Below the pieces are notes generated by a model, which was not told the origin of the DNA, made no database searches, and saw only the letters and a list, made by a program, of their open reading frames with translations. A stretch of DNA of 64,000 nucleotides. Origin: Psychrobacter urativorans (GTDB lineage Bacteria; Pseudomonadota; Gammaproteobacteria; Pseudomonadales; Moraxellaceae). Positions 28,685 through 37,895 of the stretch are shown here, one piece after another. The stretch lies in the NCBI RefSeq assembly GCF_001298525.1, contig NZ_CP012678.1, positions 1,612,001 through 1,676,000 on the forward strand. Direction: 5' to 3'. Numbering within the stretch: position 1 is the stretch's first letter; each line of letters starts with the position of its first letter. A program made the position numbers and the translations under genes.

Positions 28685-29485
28685 ATGAGCGACAGCACCA
28701 ATCAAACTTCTAAGCCAAATTTAACCCACGCCAATATCCGTGACTTTGTACCGACAGAAAATTGCTTAGACGGCAAAACTATCTTAGTGACGGGTGCAGG
28801 CTCTGGTATCGGACGTGTAGCCGCGCTGACTTATGCGCGTTATGGCGCGACAGTGCTGCTATTGGGGCGTAACAGTAGTAAGCTTGAGGCGGTCTATGAT
28901 GAGATTGAGCGTCTTGGCGGTAAGCAGCCTGCGGTACTGCCGATGGATCTTGAAAAAGCCACGTATGCCGAAATGCAGCAATTAGAAGGACTGATTGATA
29001 AAGAAATCGGGCAGCTTGACGGTATCTTGCATAATGCTGGTTTATTAGGGGTGTTGACACCGCTTGAGATGTACGATGTTGATACTTTTGCTAAAGTGAT
29101 GCAGGTCAACTGTACGGCTACTTTTATGCTCACCCAAGCCTTATTGCCGCTATTAAAAGACGCGCCACATAGTTCTATCGTCTTTACCTCTAGCACAGTA
29201 GGCACGCATCCTCGCGCATTTTGGGGTGCTTACGCCCTCTCAAAACAAGCGGTCGAAGGCATGAGCGATATCTTTACCCAAGAGACGCGCAATACGACCA
29301 ATTTACGTTTTAACTGTATTAACCCGGGTGGTACACGTACCAATATGCGCGCTCATGCGTTCCCAGGCGAAAATCCGATGAGCCTCAAAACACCTGAAGA
29401 CATCATGGCAGGGTATGTGTGTTTAATGAGTGACGCCAGCATTGAGGTGCGCGGACAAGTGGTAGCACTACAACCCAAAGACTAG
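28685..29485 (+). CDS. yciK: short-chain dehydrogenase/reductase, YciK family
   Basis: A 266-residue classical SDR. The NAD(P) motif is TGAGSGIGR (residues 36-44), with NAG in LHNAGLLG, the Ser of SSTVG and Tyr-x3-Lys in YALSKQAVEG. The C-terminus (CINPGGTRTNMRAHAFPGE) is characteristic of the YciK branch. The substrate is unknown. The ubiG-mupP-yciK order is conserved with pseudomonads and supports the name. ATG 28685 was chosen over GTG 28673; the ribosome site is weak for both. Confidence 0.85.
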   Translation: MSDSTNQTSKPNLTHANIRDFVPTENCLDGKTILVTGAGSGIGRVAALTYARYGATVLLLGRNSSKLEAVYDEIERLGGKQPAVLPMDLEKATYAEMQQLEGLIDKEIGQLDGILHNAGLLGVLTPLEMYDVDTFAKVMQVNCTATFMLTQALLPLLKDAPHSSIVFTSSTVGTHPRAFWGAYALSKQAVEGMSDIFTQETRNTTNLRFNCINPGGTRTNMRAHAFPGENPMSLKTPEDIMAGYVCLMSDASIEVRGQVVALQPKD

Positions 29486-29651
29486 CAGCACTCTCTTAAC
29501 ATTAAGCGTCTATTTTCAATATTTGTTAATAGATTTTTAGTTATTGAAATCGCGCTTGTTTAGCCCCATCTATTTGTTCTTAAAGTGGTTTATGCTATTG
29601 AAAATAAACAGTTATTAATAATAAATGATTGATAAATAAAAAGGAAAAATG

Positions 29652-29918
29652 ATGGCGGGTGGATGGTCAAAAGATGGTGCAGAACAGGAGCAAATGGATG
29701 CCACAGTCAATGATGCATTAGAGCGTGCACGGCGTGCGCTACCAAGTGGCGCAAGTGCTGAGTGCTGCGATGAATGTGGTGAGAAGATAGCAGAGGCGCG
29801 GCGCTTAGCATTACCGGGAGTGCAGCATTGTGTACGTTGCCAAACTGAGCTTGAGCAAGAGGCTAAAGCGACTGAGCTGTTCAATCGGCGCGGTAGTAAA
29901 GACAGTCAGTTGCGTTAG
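29652..29918 (+). CDS. ybiI: DksA/TraR-type C4 zinc-finger protein (YbiI family)
   Basis: An 88-residue protein closely following E. coli YbiI from start to end: MAGGW at the N-terminus, a helix, a zinc finger with Cys pairs CDECG and CVRC, and the C-terminal NRRGSKDSQLR. One extra Cys precedes the first pair (ECCDECG). YbiI-type proteins resemble the DksA globular zinc domain but lack its long coiled coil; the function is poorly known. ATG 29652 is preferred to ATG 29649 because AAGG is 7 bases upstream and because the family starts MA-x-GW. A bidirectional terminator separates it from the convergent COG0523 gene. Confidence 0.88.
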   Translation: MAGGWSKDGAEQEQMDATVNDALERARRALPSGASAECCDECGEKIAEARRLALPGVQHCVRCQTELEQEAKATELFNRRGSKDSQLR

Positions 29919-29937
29919 TGAAGCAACGCGTAAAACC

Positions 29938-29978
29938 AAAAAAGGCTCACATTATGATTTAATGTGAGCCTTTTTTTT
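29938..29978. terminator. bidirectional terminator after ybiI
   Basis: Arms 29941-29954 and 29960-29973 form a 14 bp perfect stem with a 5-base loop, A-rich on the left and T8 on the right. Confidence 0.9.
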
Positions 29979-30009
29979 GCATGATTGTATTAGCTTTTTA
30001 ACGCATATT

Positions 30010-31206
30010 CTACAGAATGAGTGCCATCAGTTCGTCATCCCATGTTGCCCAGTTTGCTTGGCTTTCTTGGTGTGGCTCATCATTCTGCATCGTTTTTTCG
30101 CCATTAGCCTCTTTGTCTGCTTCGCTGAGCAGTATAATTTCTAATCGGCTATCAATTTGTGCACCAGTAGTCGTCATCGTTAAGCTATCAGGCGTAAAGT
30201 TCAGTTGTAGCCAGCCATCAGAAGTATGCACGACCCCTTTAATACGTTGCCAATTTGGTAATGCTAATAGCCATTGCTGCAGTGCGTCGGCATCAAATAC
30301 CCAATGTTCGGGAAGCCGCCAACCGCCTAAGGACACGCTGTGCTGAAATATATCTTGCTGCTGATCATGGTAGCGATAGGGCAGTTCGTGATTGATGGCA
30401 ACAGTGGTGCTCGCAGGCGTTGTATGGTGGTCAGTCGTATTGTCAGATGACTTAGCAAATGAGAGTGACGTTGGCGGCTGTAAGCGAATACGAGACTGGT
30501 TGCTATTTTCTGTTTGCTGCTGAATAGTTTGACTGGGTTTGTCAAGTTGCGCGGTTAATTCGGTTATAATACGAGTATCTGCTTCATTATCAGACTGTTT
30601 AGAAGCCGCCAACCAAATAATCTGTGTCTGCGGATTTAAAATAGTAATCCATGCTTGCAAGTCCTGCTGGCAAGTGGCGCTCAGGTGTTCATAGCGATTA
30701 ATCACCACGACATCAGCTGCACAAATATGAGCTTGAAAGCCCTCATGATTGCGATACTTTGCTTGTTGCCATTGACTGCCGCTCAGTACCGCTATGACCG
30801 CTTGCATACGTAAAGCCGTTTGCCAATGTGGCTCGCTAAGTTGCCGTATCAGCTCGCGCGGATGTGCCATTCCTGTCGGCTCAATGATTAGTCGCTGTGG
30901 ACGGTGCTCACTAAGCAAACGGCTAAGGGCGATTTGTAACGGCAGTTGACTGGTACAACAAATGCAGCCACCGCTCACCTCACTAATAGCGATATTGCTT
31001 GGTTCATGATGGTTTGGTTCATGATTGGCGTTTGCCAATAATGCGCCATCAATACCAATGCGTCCAAACTCATTAATCAATAACGCCCAACGTGCGTCAA
31101 CCAGTTTAGTCGTCAGTAATTGGTTGATAACGCTCGTCTTACCCGCGCCCAAAAACCCTGTCACCAAGGTGCAGGGTATGTTTTGGATAATAGGAGATAT
31201 TGTCAT
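30010..31206 (-). CDS. COG0523 (CobW/ZNG1-like) GTPase, putative metal chaperone
   Basis: A 398-residue P-loop GTPase. Walker A is GFLGAGKT (residues 17-24), and the COG0523 hallmark Cys81-x-Cys83-Cys84 is in GGCICCTSQL. EPTGMAHP and a C-terminal CobW_C domain (PEHWVFDADALQQWLL, RIKGVVHTSDGW) follow. A His-rich stretch (NHEPNHHEPSN, 61-71) lies just before the CxCC motif and could bind metal. A Gln/Ser/Thr-rich insert separates the two domains. Members deliver zinc or cobalt to client enzymes. It reads in the same direction as ompR, 55 bases downstream of it. ATG 31206 was chosen over TTG 31215. The metal and client are not known. Confidence 0.88.
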   Translation of the reverse strand: MTISPIIQNIPCTLVTGFLGAGKTSVINQLLTTKLVDARWALLINEFGRIGIDGALLANANHEPNHHEPSNIAISEVSGGCICCTSQLPLQIALSRLLSEHRPQRLIIEPTGMAHPRELIRQLSEPHWQTALRMQAVIAVLSGSQWQQAKYRNHEGFQAHICAADVVVINRYEHLSATCQQDLQAWITILNPQTQIIWLAASKQSDNEADTRIITELTAQLDKPSQTIQQQTENSNQSRIRLQPPTSLSFAKSSDNTTDHHTTPASTTVAINHELPYRYHDQQQDIFQHSVSLGGWRLPEHWVFDADALQQWLLALPNWQRIKGVVHTSDGWLQLNFTPDSLTMTTTGAQIDSRLEIILLSEADKEANGEKTMQNDEPHQESQANWATWDDELMALIL

Positions 31207-31261
31207 AAGAGGCAAAGGTCTTAAGTGTTAATTCTTAAAGCTAAGAAAAACGACATTAGGA

Positions 31262-32020
31262 TTATTCAGTGATCACGGCTGCTTGCTCAGCTTCGTCCGG
31301 TACAAAGACATAACCTACGCCCCAAACCGTTTGAATATAGCGTGCTTGTGACGGATTGGCTTCAATCAGACGACGTAAACGCGATACTTGTACGTCAATT
31401 GAGCGCTCCATTGCACCCCATTCACGACCACGTGCCAAATTCATTAGCTTATCACGGGTTAATGGTTCGCGTGGATGTTGCACCAGTGCTTTCAATACCG
31501 AAAATTCACCCGTTGTCAACGTCACCACACTGCCATCACGTTTTAGCGTACGCGTAGACAAATCAAGCGTCCAAGGACCAAATTCAACCACTTCTAGCTG
31601 ATAGCTTGGCGCACCAGGCAGCTCACGATTTTGACGACGCAGTACCGCTTTAATACGCGCGAGTAGCTCTTTTGGGTTAAATGGCTTAGGTAAGTAGTCA
31701 TCTGCACCGGCTTCAAGACCGGCAATACGGTCAGCGTCGCCACCTTTAGCCGTCAGCATAATAATAGGAATATCACTATTGTCTTCACGCAAGCGCTTAC
31801 AGATACTAATGCCGTCTTCGCCCGGTAGCATCAAATCCAGTACAATTAAGGAAAATAACTCACGCTGTAACAACTTATCCATCTGACTGCCATCATGTGC
31901 GGTACGGACGACAAAACCATCATCTTCTAGGTAGCGTTGCAACAAAGAGCGCAAACGCGCGTCATCATCAACCACTAAAATACGCTGAGTCATGGTGTCG
32001 GAGCTTTTATTGTCAGTCAT
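31262..32020 (-). CDS. ompR: two-component response regulator OmpR
   Basis: A 252-residue OmpR/PhoB-type regulator. The receiver domain has the acidic cluster DDD (18-20), phospho-acceptor Asp62 in LDLMLPGEDG, Thr90 in MLTAK and Lys112 in LPKPFNP. The winged-helix domain (about 145-240) ends SRLRRLIEANPSQARYIQTVWGVGYVFVPD, diagnostic of OmpR itself. The usual partner histidine kinase EnvZ, adjacent in most gammaproteobacteria, is absent; the next gene on this strand is the COG0523 GTPase. AAGGAT precedes ATG 32020; ATG at residue 10 is an alternative start. Confidence 0.92.
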   Translation of the reverse strand: MTDNKSSDTMTQRILVVDDDARLRSLLQRYLEDDGFVVRTAHDGSQMDKLLQRELFSLIVLDLMLPGEDGISICKRLREDNSDIPIIMLTAKGGDADRIAGLEAGADDYLPKPFNPKELLARIKAVLRRQNRELPGAPSYQLEVVEFGPWTLDLSTRTLKRDGSVVTLTTGEFSVLKALVQHPREPLTRDKLMNLARGREWGAMERSIDVQVSRLRRLIEANPSQARYIQTVWGVGYVFVPDEAEQAAVITE

Positions 32021-32363
32021 ACCGATATCCTTAAATGAACATTATTATTGTTAACAAGTATTATTAGTAGGGCATAGTTACGTTATTATCAGATTTTACA
32101 GGTTAGCCACAACTTTTGTGCAACGACTTTTTTGGTTATCATATTTATAGCGTTACCGCTTTAGTGTATAAGATTGTACGGATAATTGCATCACTTGCGC
32201 ACATAAATGCTGTAGGTGTTTGTTTAACAATGCGTCATGAGCGCTGATATAGCAAGATTTGCGCGATAAAAGCGCCGATAATGAACGAAAAGATAAAAAG
32301 GATTTCTATTCATGCAGCTTTTGCTATAATGCAAAACTACATTTCTCAACGATAGATACGGAT
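32021..32363. other. divergent spacer between ompR and tex
   Basis: 343 bases without a supported gene. The tex frame is open through much of it without a family match. It contains a good extended -10 promoter for tex at its right end. Confidence 0.6.
32303..32330 (+). promoter_or_regulatory. putative extended -10 promoter for tex
   Basis: TGCTATAAT at 32322-32330 is a perfect extended -10 (TGN plus TATAAT). The -35 match (TTTCTA, 32303-32308, 16-base spacing) is poor, as allowed for extended -10 promoters. Transcription would start near 32337, giving a short leader before ATG 32364. Confidence 0.55.
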
Positions 32364-34898
32364 ATGAGTAGCACTGATACCCAAACGTCTTCTCAAGCCC
32401 CAACAAAAGTACAGGGCTTGGACGCAACGACACACGCGAATATTCACGACAAACTTGCTCGCGCGCTTGGCATTACGTCTGCTCAAGTCAACGCCTTTGT
32501 CAAACTTTACGATGAGGGTGCTACTGTGCCTTTCATTGCCCGTTATCGTAAAGAAAATACCCAAAATCTTGACGATGCTCAATTGCGTAAACTTGAAAAA
32601 TTGCTCAACTATGAGCGTGATATGGCAACCCGTCGTTTGAAAATTACCGAACTGCTAAGTACGCAAGGTAATTTAACCGACGAACTGCAAGCGCGTATTG
32701 ATAATGCCACCTCTAAGCTTGAGCTAGAGGATATCTACTTGCCATACCGTCCACGTCGCCGTTCACCGGCTGCAAAAGCACGTGCCGCAGGCTTAGATAA
32801 TGCCGCTCAATTGTTATTAACGACTGAAATTACCCCAACTGATGCGTTGGCAGGTTATCAAGCGCCAGCCAGTATCACTGACGATAGCGGTAATGACATT
32901 GAAGTCGATTTCAGTGATATTGAAAAACAACTTGCTGGCGTGCAAGCGATTATCGTTGATGATTGGACACAAGCTTTAGACTTACTAGACAATGTGCGCA
33001 CAAGTTTTGCCAAAACAGCAAATATCGTCACAACAGTTGCGAGTGATGAAAAACGCGAAGTCGGTGAGAAGTTTAAAGATTACTTTGAACATAGCGAAAG
33101 TCTGGCGCGCTTACCGAATCATCGTCTCTTAGCGATGCTTCGTGGTCGCCAAGAAAACGTGTTAGGGTTAAAAATCGAAGGCGAAGATGCGCCCTTTATC
33201 GAAAAAATTGCCAAGCATTTTGATATTGATACCAAAACCCCTGATGCCCGTCGTGAGTTTTTAGCAGAGGCTGCAACCAGTCTTTGGAAAGATAAATGGC
33301 GTCCGCATATCGAGCATCGCTTATTAACGGAAAAACGTCTGACGGCTGAGTCGGATGCGATTGATGTGTTTGCCAATAACTTACAGCATTTGCTTATGTC
33401 AGCGCCTGCGGGTCGTAAAGTTATCTTGGGTGTTGATCCTGGTATTCGTCATGGCGTTAAAATGGCGATTATCGATGCGCAAGGTCATGTTCTTCTTGAT
33501 ACTGCTGACAAGCCCGTTATCGCAACCGTTTATCCGTTTGCCCCTGATAATAAAATGGTTGAAGCCAAAGCGGTTATCGATACTTTACTGAGCACTTATC
33601 ACGTTGATTTGGTTGCTATTGGTAATGGTACGGCGAGTCGCGAAACTGATGCCATGATTAAAGAGATTTTAGCGGCAAATGATGCGTTGACGGCGAAAGT
33701 GGTTATCGTTAATGAAGCTGGCGCGTCTGTTTATTCTGCTAGTGAGCTTGCTAGTGATGAGCTTGGTGATATGGATGTTTCAGTACGCGGTGCGGTTTCT
33801 ATTGCCCGTCGCCTGCAAGATCCGTTATCAGAGTTGGTCAAAGTTGATCCAAAAGCCATTGGCGTGGGTCAATATCAGCATGATGTCAATCAAACCCAGC
33901 TTGCTGATAGCCTTGATAAAGTCACCCAAGACAGCGTAAATGCGGTTGGCGTTGATGTGAATACCGCCAGTCCTGCCATCTTGGCACATATTGCTGGTCT
34001 GAATCGCAATGTCGCTCAGCAAATCGTCACGTATCGTAAAGAGCATGGCGCGTTTGCAAGCCGTGAAGCACTAAAAGACGTACCGCGTTTAGGTGCCAAG
34101 ACTTTTGAGCAAGCAGCAGGATTCTTGCGCATTCATGATGGTAGCAATCCGCTTGATGCCACTGGTGTCCATCCAGAAAGCTATGCATTAGTTGATAGCT
34201 TAATTGCCCAAACGGGTAAAACCTTAAGTGATATTCTGGGTAATGATGGCGTGCTTAATAGCATCGATACCACGACAGTGGCGAATGATGACAATGTCAG
34301 TATTAAAGCCATCATTGATGAGTTGGCAAAACCTGCACGCGATCCACGTCCTGAATTTAAAACCGCCACCTTCCGCGATGATGTGAATAGCATTAAAGAC
34401 TTAAGCGAAGGCATGACTTTAGAAGGTGTTGTGACTAACGTGACCGCCTTTGGTTGTTTTGTCGATGTGGGCGTGCATCAAGATGGCTTGGTACATATCT
34501 CACAGATGGCAAATGACTTTGTCGCTGATCCCATGAATCGTGTGAAACCGGGCGATATTGTCTCTGTTCGCGTGATTAATATTGATGAAAAGCGTGGACG
34601 TATTGGTTTTAGTATGAAGCCAGAAGTTACAAAACCAGTGCGTACAGCGGCTAAAGTGGCTACTGACAATACAACCACTGCTGACGACAAAACTAGCCGT
34701 CCACGTAGCAATCGTCCTGATGCTGATAAACGTCGCGCTACGCCGCGTCCTAAGCGTCAAGATAGAGACGATAAAGCGAGTGCAGGTGCTGCTGACAATC
34801 GTAGTAAAGCCCAGAAGCCAAAAGTAGATGCGCCAATTAAAATGGGTACACTTGGTGCACTTTTAAAAGAAGCGGGCGTGGCTAAAGCTAAGAAATAA
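32364..34898 (+). CDS. tex: Tex family transcription accessory / S1 RNA-binding protein
   Basis: An 844-residue protein (Pseudomonas Tex 785, E. coli YhgF 773). It begins with the Tex N-terminal helical region (VPFIARYRKENTQNLDDAQLR), then a YqgF/RNase H-like domain at about 350-460 (GVDPGIRHGVKMAIID), tandem HhH motifs at about 520-600 (NTASPAILAHIAGLN, VPRLGAKTFEQAAGFLRI) and an S1 domain at about 684-755 (GVVTNVTAFGCFVDVGVHQD). The last 90 residues are a disordered basic tail (RPRSNRPDADKRRATPRPK). Tex binds nucleic acid and affects transcription. The start ATG 32364 follows the extended -10 promoter. Confidence 0.94.
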   Translation: MSSTDTQTSSQAPTKVQGLDATTHANIHDKLARALGITSAQVNAFVKLYDEGATVPFIARYRKENTQNLDDAQLRKLEKLLNYERDMATRRLKITELLSTQGNLTDELQARIDNATSKLELEDIYLPYRPRRRSPAAKARAAGLDNAAQLLLTTEITPTDALAGYQAPASITDDSGNDIEVDFSDIEKQLAGVQAIIVDDWTQALDLLDNVRTSFAKTANIVTTVASDEKREVGEKFKDYFEHSESLARLPNHRLLAMLRGRQENVLGLKIEGEDAPFIEKIAKHFDIDTKTPDARREFLAEAATSLWKDKWRPHIEHRLLTEKRLTAESDAIDVFANNLQHLLMSAPAGRKVILGVDPGIRHGVKMAIIDAQGHVLLDTADKPVIATVYPFAPDNKMVEAKAVIDTLLSTYHVDLVAIGNGTASRETDAMIKEILAANDALTAKVVIVNEAGASVYSASELASDELGDMDVSVRGAVSIARRLQDPLSELVKVDPKAIGVGQYQHDVNQTQLADSLDKVTQDSVNAVGVDVNTASPAILAHIAGLNRNVAQQIVTYRKEHGAFASREALKDVPRLGAKTFEQAAGFLRIHDGSNPLDATGVHPESYALVDSLIAQTGKTLSDILGNDGVLNSIDTTTVANDDNVSIKAIIDELAKPARDPRPEFKTATFRDDVNSIKDLSEGMTLEGVVTNVTAFGCFVDVGVHQDGLVHISQMANDFVADPMNRVKPGDIVSVRVINIDEKRGRIGFSMKPEVTKPVRTAAKVATDNTTTADDKTSRPRSNRPDADKRRATPRPKRQDRDDKASAGAADNRSKAQKPKVDAPIKMGTLGALLKEAGVAKAKK

Positions 34899-34921
34899 GA
34901 CTTTGTGTGATAAGTAGTAAT

Positions 34922-34951
34922 AAAAAGGCAGCCGTTAGGCTGCCTTTTTTG
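34922..34951. terminator. terminator between tex and the small secreted-protein gene
   Basis: GGCAGCC and GGCTGCC arms (34927-34933 and 34938-34944), extended by A5 and T6, with loop GTTA. It can act in both directions. Confidence 0.9.
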
Positions 34952-35045
34952 TTAAATCAAATATGTCGACTTTATTTTTAATAACTATTCTTAATAATCA
35001 TAATTAAAACAATCGTCGCCTTAGTACGGTTATTTAAGTGCTTAC

Positions 35046-35441
35046 TTATAGGTCTTCTTCTGAAACTTCTGCTAGATCTTCTGGCGCATCTAGTACAGGA
35101 TCTTCAGATATTATTTCAGTTGTTTGCAACTCTTTGTCTTGTAAAGCTTCTGCTGGCGCTTTTATCTCAGTAGTCATTGGTTGCTGACCAAGATTGTTAT
35201 TAACGCGTGAACGAGAAACCTTTTTCGTTTCACTAATCTCAACCGCACTTAATTGAGTTGATGCAAGTTTGCCATCGTTATTTTCAATGTCAGTTTGAAT
35301 TGTATTATCAGCAGCTACAGCTTTTGCAGCCACAGTTTTCGCAGTTACAGGCTTAGGTTTAGCAGGTGCAGCCATGGCTACACTTGGAATAGCAAATGCC
35401 GCAGCAATGAGTAGCGATAAAGATAAAGTACGATTTTTCAT
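35046..35441 (-). CDS. small secreted protein of unknown function
   Basis: A 131-residue protein that I do not recognise. Residues 1-24 form a clear signal peptide (MKNRTLSLSLLIAAAFAIPSVAMA, cleavage after AMA). The mature part is low-complexity: an Ala/Lys/Pro/Val segment (25-45), then an acidic Glu/Thr/Ser-rich segment ending EDLAEVSEEDL. There are no cysteines or membrane segments after the signal. AAGGAATC precedes the ATG, and a terminator lies beyond the stop, so it looks like a genuine single gene. It is followed upstream by a long AT-rich spacer. It may be a disordered periplasmic protein. Confidence 0.75.
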   Translation of the reverse strand: MKNRTLSLSLLIAAAFAIPSVAMAAPAKPKPVTAKTVAAKAVAADNTIQTDIENNDGKLASTQLSAVEISETKKVSRSRVNNNLGQQPMTTEIKAPAEALQDKELQTTEIISEDPVLDAPEDLAEVSEEDL

Positions 35442-35921
35442 TAATTGATTCCTTGATTCACAGTGCTTGATTTACAGTTTATGTTTAAAAATTTCTTTAA
35501 TTGGACTAACAGTTAACATTGTATTTTGCAGTTTGCGCAGCTCGAATCTATTTACAATTTCAAATATATGTATTTAGTATTTCTAACACAATACAGATAG
35601 TTAAAATAAAATCACGATAACCACTATTGTGATTGTCATGATTAGTATAAATAAAACGACTTATAAGCCAAACTAAGTGGGTTAAAACTTTGGAACGTAA
35701 GAGTAGCAACTAAAACCTTAATAATTCAGTGGTACATCAATGAATAGTCTAACGGCTTAATGTTTTCATGTGACATTGCGAAACTGCTGTAGTCGTATTG
35801 TTACGTTAATATGAAAATATTACTTCTGATATTGTGCCATTTTGCTATCGCATTGAAAGATGATATATTGACCAATATTGAACTTGTCAGCCTTTTTTAC
35901 TTATTATTGTTAGGGAAATAA

Positions 35922-35993
35922 ATGAGAAGAAAGGTATGCTTAATTTCTAATTTTTTAATAATATCAGCGTTCACTTATCAACTATCTCTGTAA
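35922..35993 (+). CDS. possible 23-residue hydrophobic micro-ORF
   Basis: ATG 35922 is preceded by TAGGGAAA at good spacing. The product starts with MRRK and then is hydrophobic (VCLISNFLIISAF), like a signal peptide or a tiny membrane peptide. It could be a real small gene or the remnant of a lost secreted protein. No family is recognised and no transcript signal is seen. Confidence 0.2.
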   Translation: MRRKVCLISNFLIISAFTYQLSL

Positions 35994-36118
35994 CAATACG
36001 CTAAGAATATCTATTTTTAGAGTGTTAAAAAGTAAGGTTTCAGCAATATAGTTCATAAAATAAATAGATAGTTAGCATTTATTAACATTAGACAGGGATA
36101 AATGATTAAGTTTAGGCG

Positions 36119-36151
36119 ATAAAAAACCGCATCCTGTTGCCAAGATACGGT
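36119..36151 (-). terminator. terminator of the saccharopine-dehydrogenase-like gene
   Basis: Read on the minus strand, an 11 bp stem with two G-U wobbles and a GCAA tetraloop (36129-36151 region) is followed by T6. It lies about 45 bases beyond the stop of the gene at 36198-37544. Confidence 0.75.
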
Positions 36152-36197
36152 CAATAAATTGTTCATCGTTAACGGTGTTTTTATTTAAAGAAAGTAC

Positions 36198-37544
36198 TCA
36201 ATCAACTACTTCAAAGCGCAGACCTGCATGACTCTCTAATCTTGTTAATAGCTTCTCACCCATAGCCGACGCGGGTGTCCAAAAGCCACCTTGAACCTCT
36301 TCTTGAGTGATATCTTGTGCCAAGCATAGCGCTGCTTGTGCCAGCATTTGTGATGTACTGCCATAACCAGGGTCTTTATTGCCAGTCACTTTAGTCACAA
36401 TAGTCTCATTATTTGCCGTACTACCAAAAAAGCGAATATCAAAATAGCCATTGTCTTGGTCAGATTGAGAAGGTCCATCACCGGATTTGGTTAAGACGTG
36501 ATTGGAGAGAAACTCACGGCTGCGCTTAAAGGTCATGGCAGTGGCAAACCCAACTATTCCCACACTCATGCCAACACTCATCAGTTGCCCTTTAACCCCA
36601 TCTTGCATCCACATGGCTTCGTCATATTTAAATGCCCGCCCGTATTCATAACCAAGCAATTGATTGCTACGATGGACGATACGGGTGTTGATACTTGCCA
36701 TCACAAAGGGCGCTAGCCAGCGCTTATGCTCGATATCGTATATTGGTTTGTTCACATTATCTTGACGTGTATCAGGGACGTTTTTATCATCATTGAGTAA
36801 ATAAGGATTCGCCAATTGCTGACGACGCTCTTTATGCTGTCCAACTTCTTCGAAGATAGTCGCCATGGATGCAATCGTACCGCCAGATAGTCCACCTTTT
36901 ACGGCTTTCACGCGCATATGAATGACATCGCATACTTTATCAAACTGTGCTTTGGCTTGTTGTTGGGTGAAGTAAACGCCTAAGTCTGAGGGAATAGAAT
37001 CAAATCCACATGAGTTTACAATACGTGCGCCACTTTTCTGCGCGCTATCTTGATATTTATCCATCATATCTTTAATGAAAATAGCTTCACCGGTCAGGTC
37101 GACATAGTCCGTACCGTTTTTTGCACAGGATTTAATCAGTGGTTCACCGTATTTCAGATACGGACCTACCGTTGAGATAATGACCTTGGTTTGGGTGGTC
37201 ATCTCATCGAGACTGGCATCATCATTACTATTGGCAATAATAATATCGACCTTTACGTTTGAATCTCTATCCGTCTGTGCAGCGTTCAGCTCGGTTTGTA
37301 GTTTTTTTAATTTAGCCTCATCACGACCTGCAATTGCCCAAATAACCTTCTCTTGAGATTTTTTATCTGATAAAAAATTTGCCAGATAATGAGCGGTGAT
37401 TTGCCCAACGAAGCTAGTCGCACCATATAATACCAGTGCATAAGGCCGTTCAGAATTTTTGGTTGATTTTTCTACATTTATCGTAGCGTTCTTTTTCTCT
37501 TTGGCGACGTTCACATCGGTATTATCGATGTCGGTATTATCCAT
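36198..37544 (-). CDS. saccharopine dehydrogenase-like NAD(P)-binding protein
   Basis: A 448-residue protein with an N-terminal Rossmann domain: YALVLYGATSFVGQI (about 32-46), then AGRDEAKL, ISTVGPYLKYGEPL and DYVDLTGE. NSCGFDSIPSDLG follows. This arrangement is that of the saccharopine dehydrogenase / trans-acting enoyl reductase (COG3268) family, not of true lysine-pathway enzymes. The C-terminal part is rich in family-typical GG(L)SGGT and a weak hydrophobic segment (GMSVGIVGFATAMTF). The first 28 residues are polar and include a duplicated DNTD. AAAGGAAG precedes the ATG. The substrate is unknown; lipid modification is possible. Confidence 0.82.
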   Translation of the reverse strand: MDNTDIDNTDVNVAKEKKNATINVEKSTKNSERPYALVLYGATSFVGQITAHYLANFLSDKKSQEKVIWAIAGRDEAKLKKLQTELNAAQTDRDSNVKVDIIIANSNDDASLDEMTTQTKVIISTVGPYLKYGEPLIKSCAKNGTDYVDLTGEAIFIKDMMDKYQDSAQKSGARIVNSCGFDSIPSDLGVYFTQQQAKAQFDKVCDVIHMRVKAVKGGLSGGTIASMATIFEEVGQHKERRQQLANPYLLNDDKNVPDTRQDNVNKPIYDIEHKRWLAPFVMASINTRIVHRSNQLLGYEYGRAFKYDEAMWMQDGVKGQLMSVGMSVGIVGFATAMTFKRSREFLSNHVLTKSGDGPSQSDQDNGYFDIRFFGSTANNETIVTKVTGNKDPGYGSTSQMLAQAALCLAQDITQEEVQGGFWTPASAMGEKLLTRLESHAGLRFEVVD

Positions 37545-37895
37545 AATAGCTTCCTTTAATAGTTATACGCAGAGAAATCAATTATATACATAAGTGAGAA
37601 TTGAAAATTCTTCTCTAACCAAGAACAATTAGATACGCCAACTCAATGACGAAGACAGAATTTATCTGAGCATATACCGCGTTAAAAGCCAAGTAAAATG
37701 CCTTTCTGATGTCAAATTTCCTACATATAACGTAAGAATACTACATAGGTTACACAACATAGCGCGTTCATTACTAAAATGAACGCAGATTGCGTTTAAA
37801 GATTGCTATTCTAATCATACAAGCAATAAGTAGTATCAAACAAAAAAAGCACTAACAAAATAAATATTAATATAAGTTATATGAGGAGAATCATT
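37545..37895. other. divergent spacer between the SDH-like gene and ytjA
   Basis: 351 AT-rich bases with no gene seen. It contains AGAATT-gaa-AATTCT (37597-37611), a short perfect inverted repeat close to the minus-strand gene's likely promoter. The right end carries the GAGGAG ribosome site of the small membrane gene at 37896. Confidence 0.5.

Larger units (their letters stand above)
35442..36197. other. 756-base AT-rich spacer
   Basis: The spacer is strongly AT-rich. It contains a possible 23-codon open frame at 35922-35993 and, at 36119-36151, the terminator of the minus-strand gene that follows. I see no other gene, repeat or known RNA. Confidence 0.5.

Noticed and set aside
32259..32363. 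tex extended 35 codons upstream
   Set aside because: The extension covers the -10 hexamer of the likely promoter and adds no known Tex sequence.
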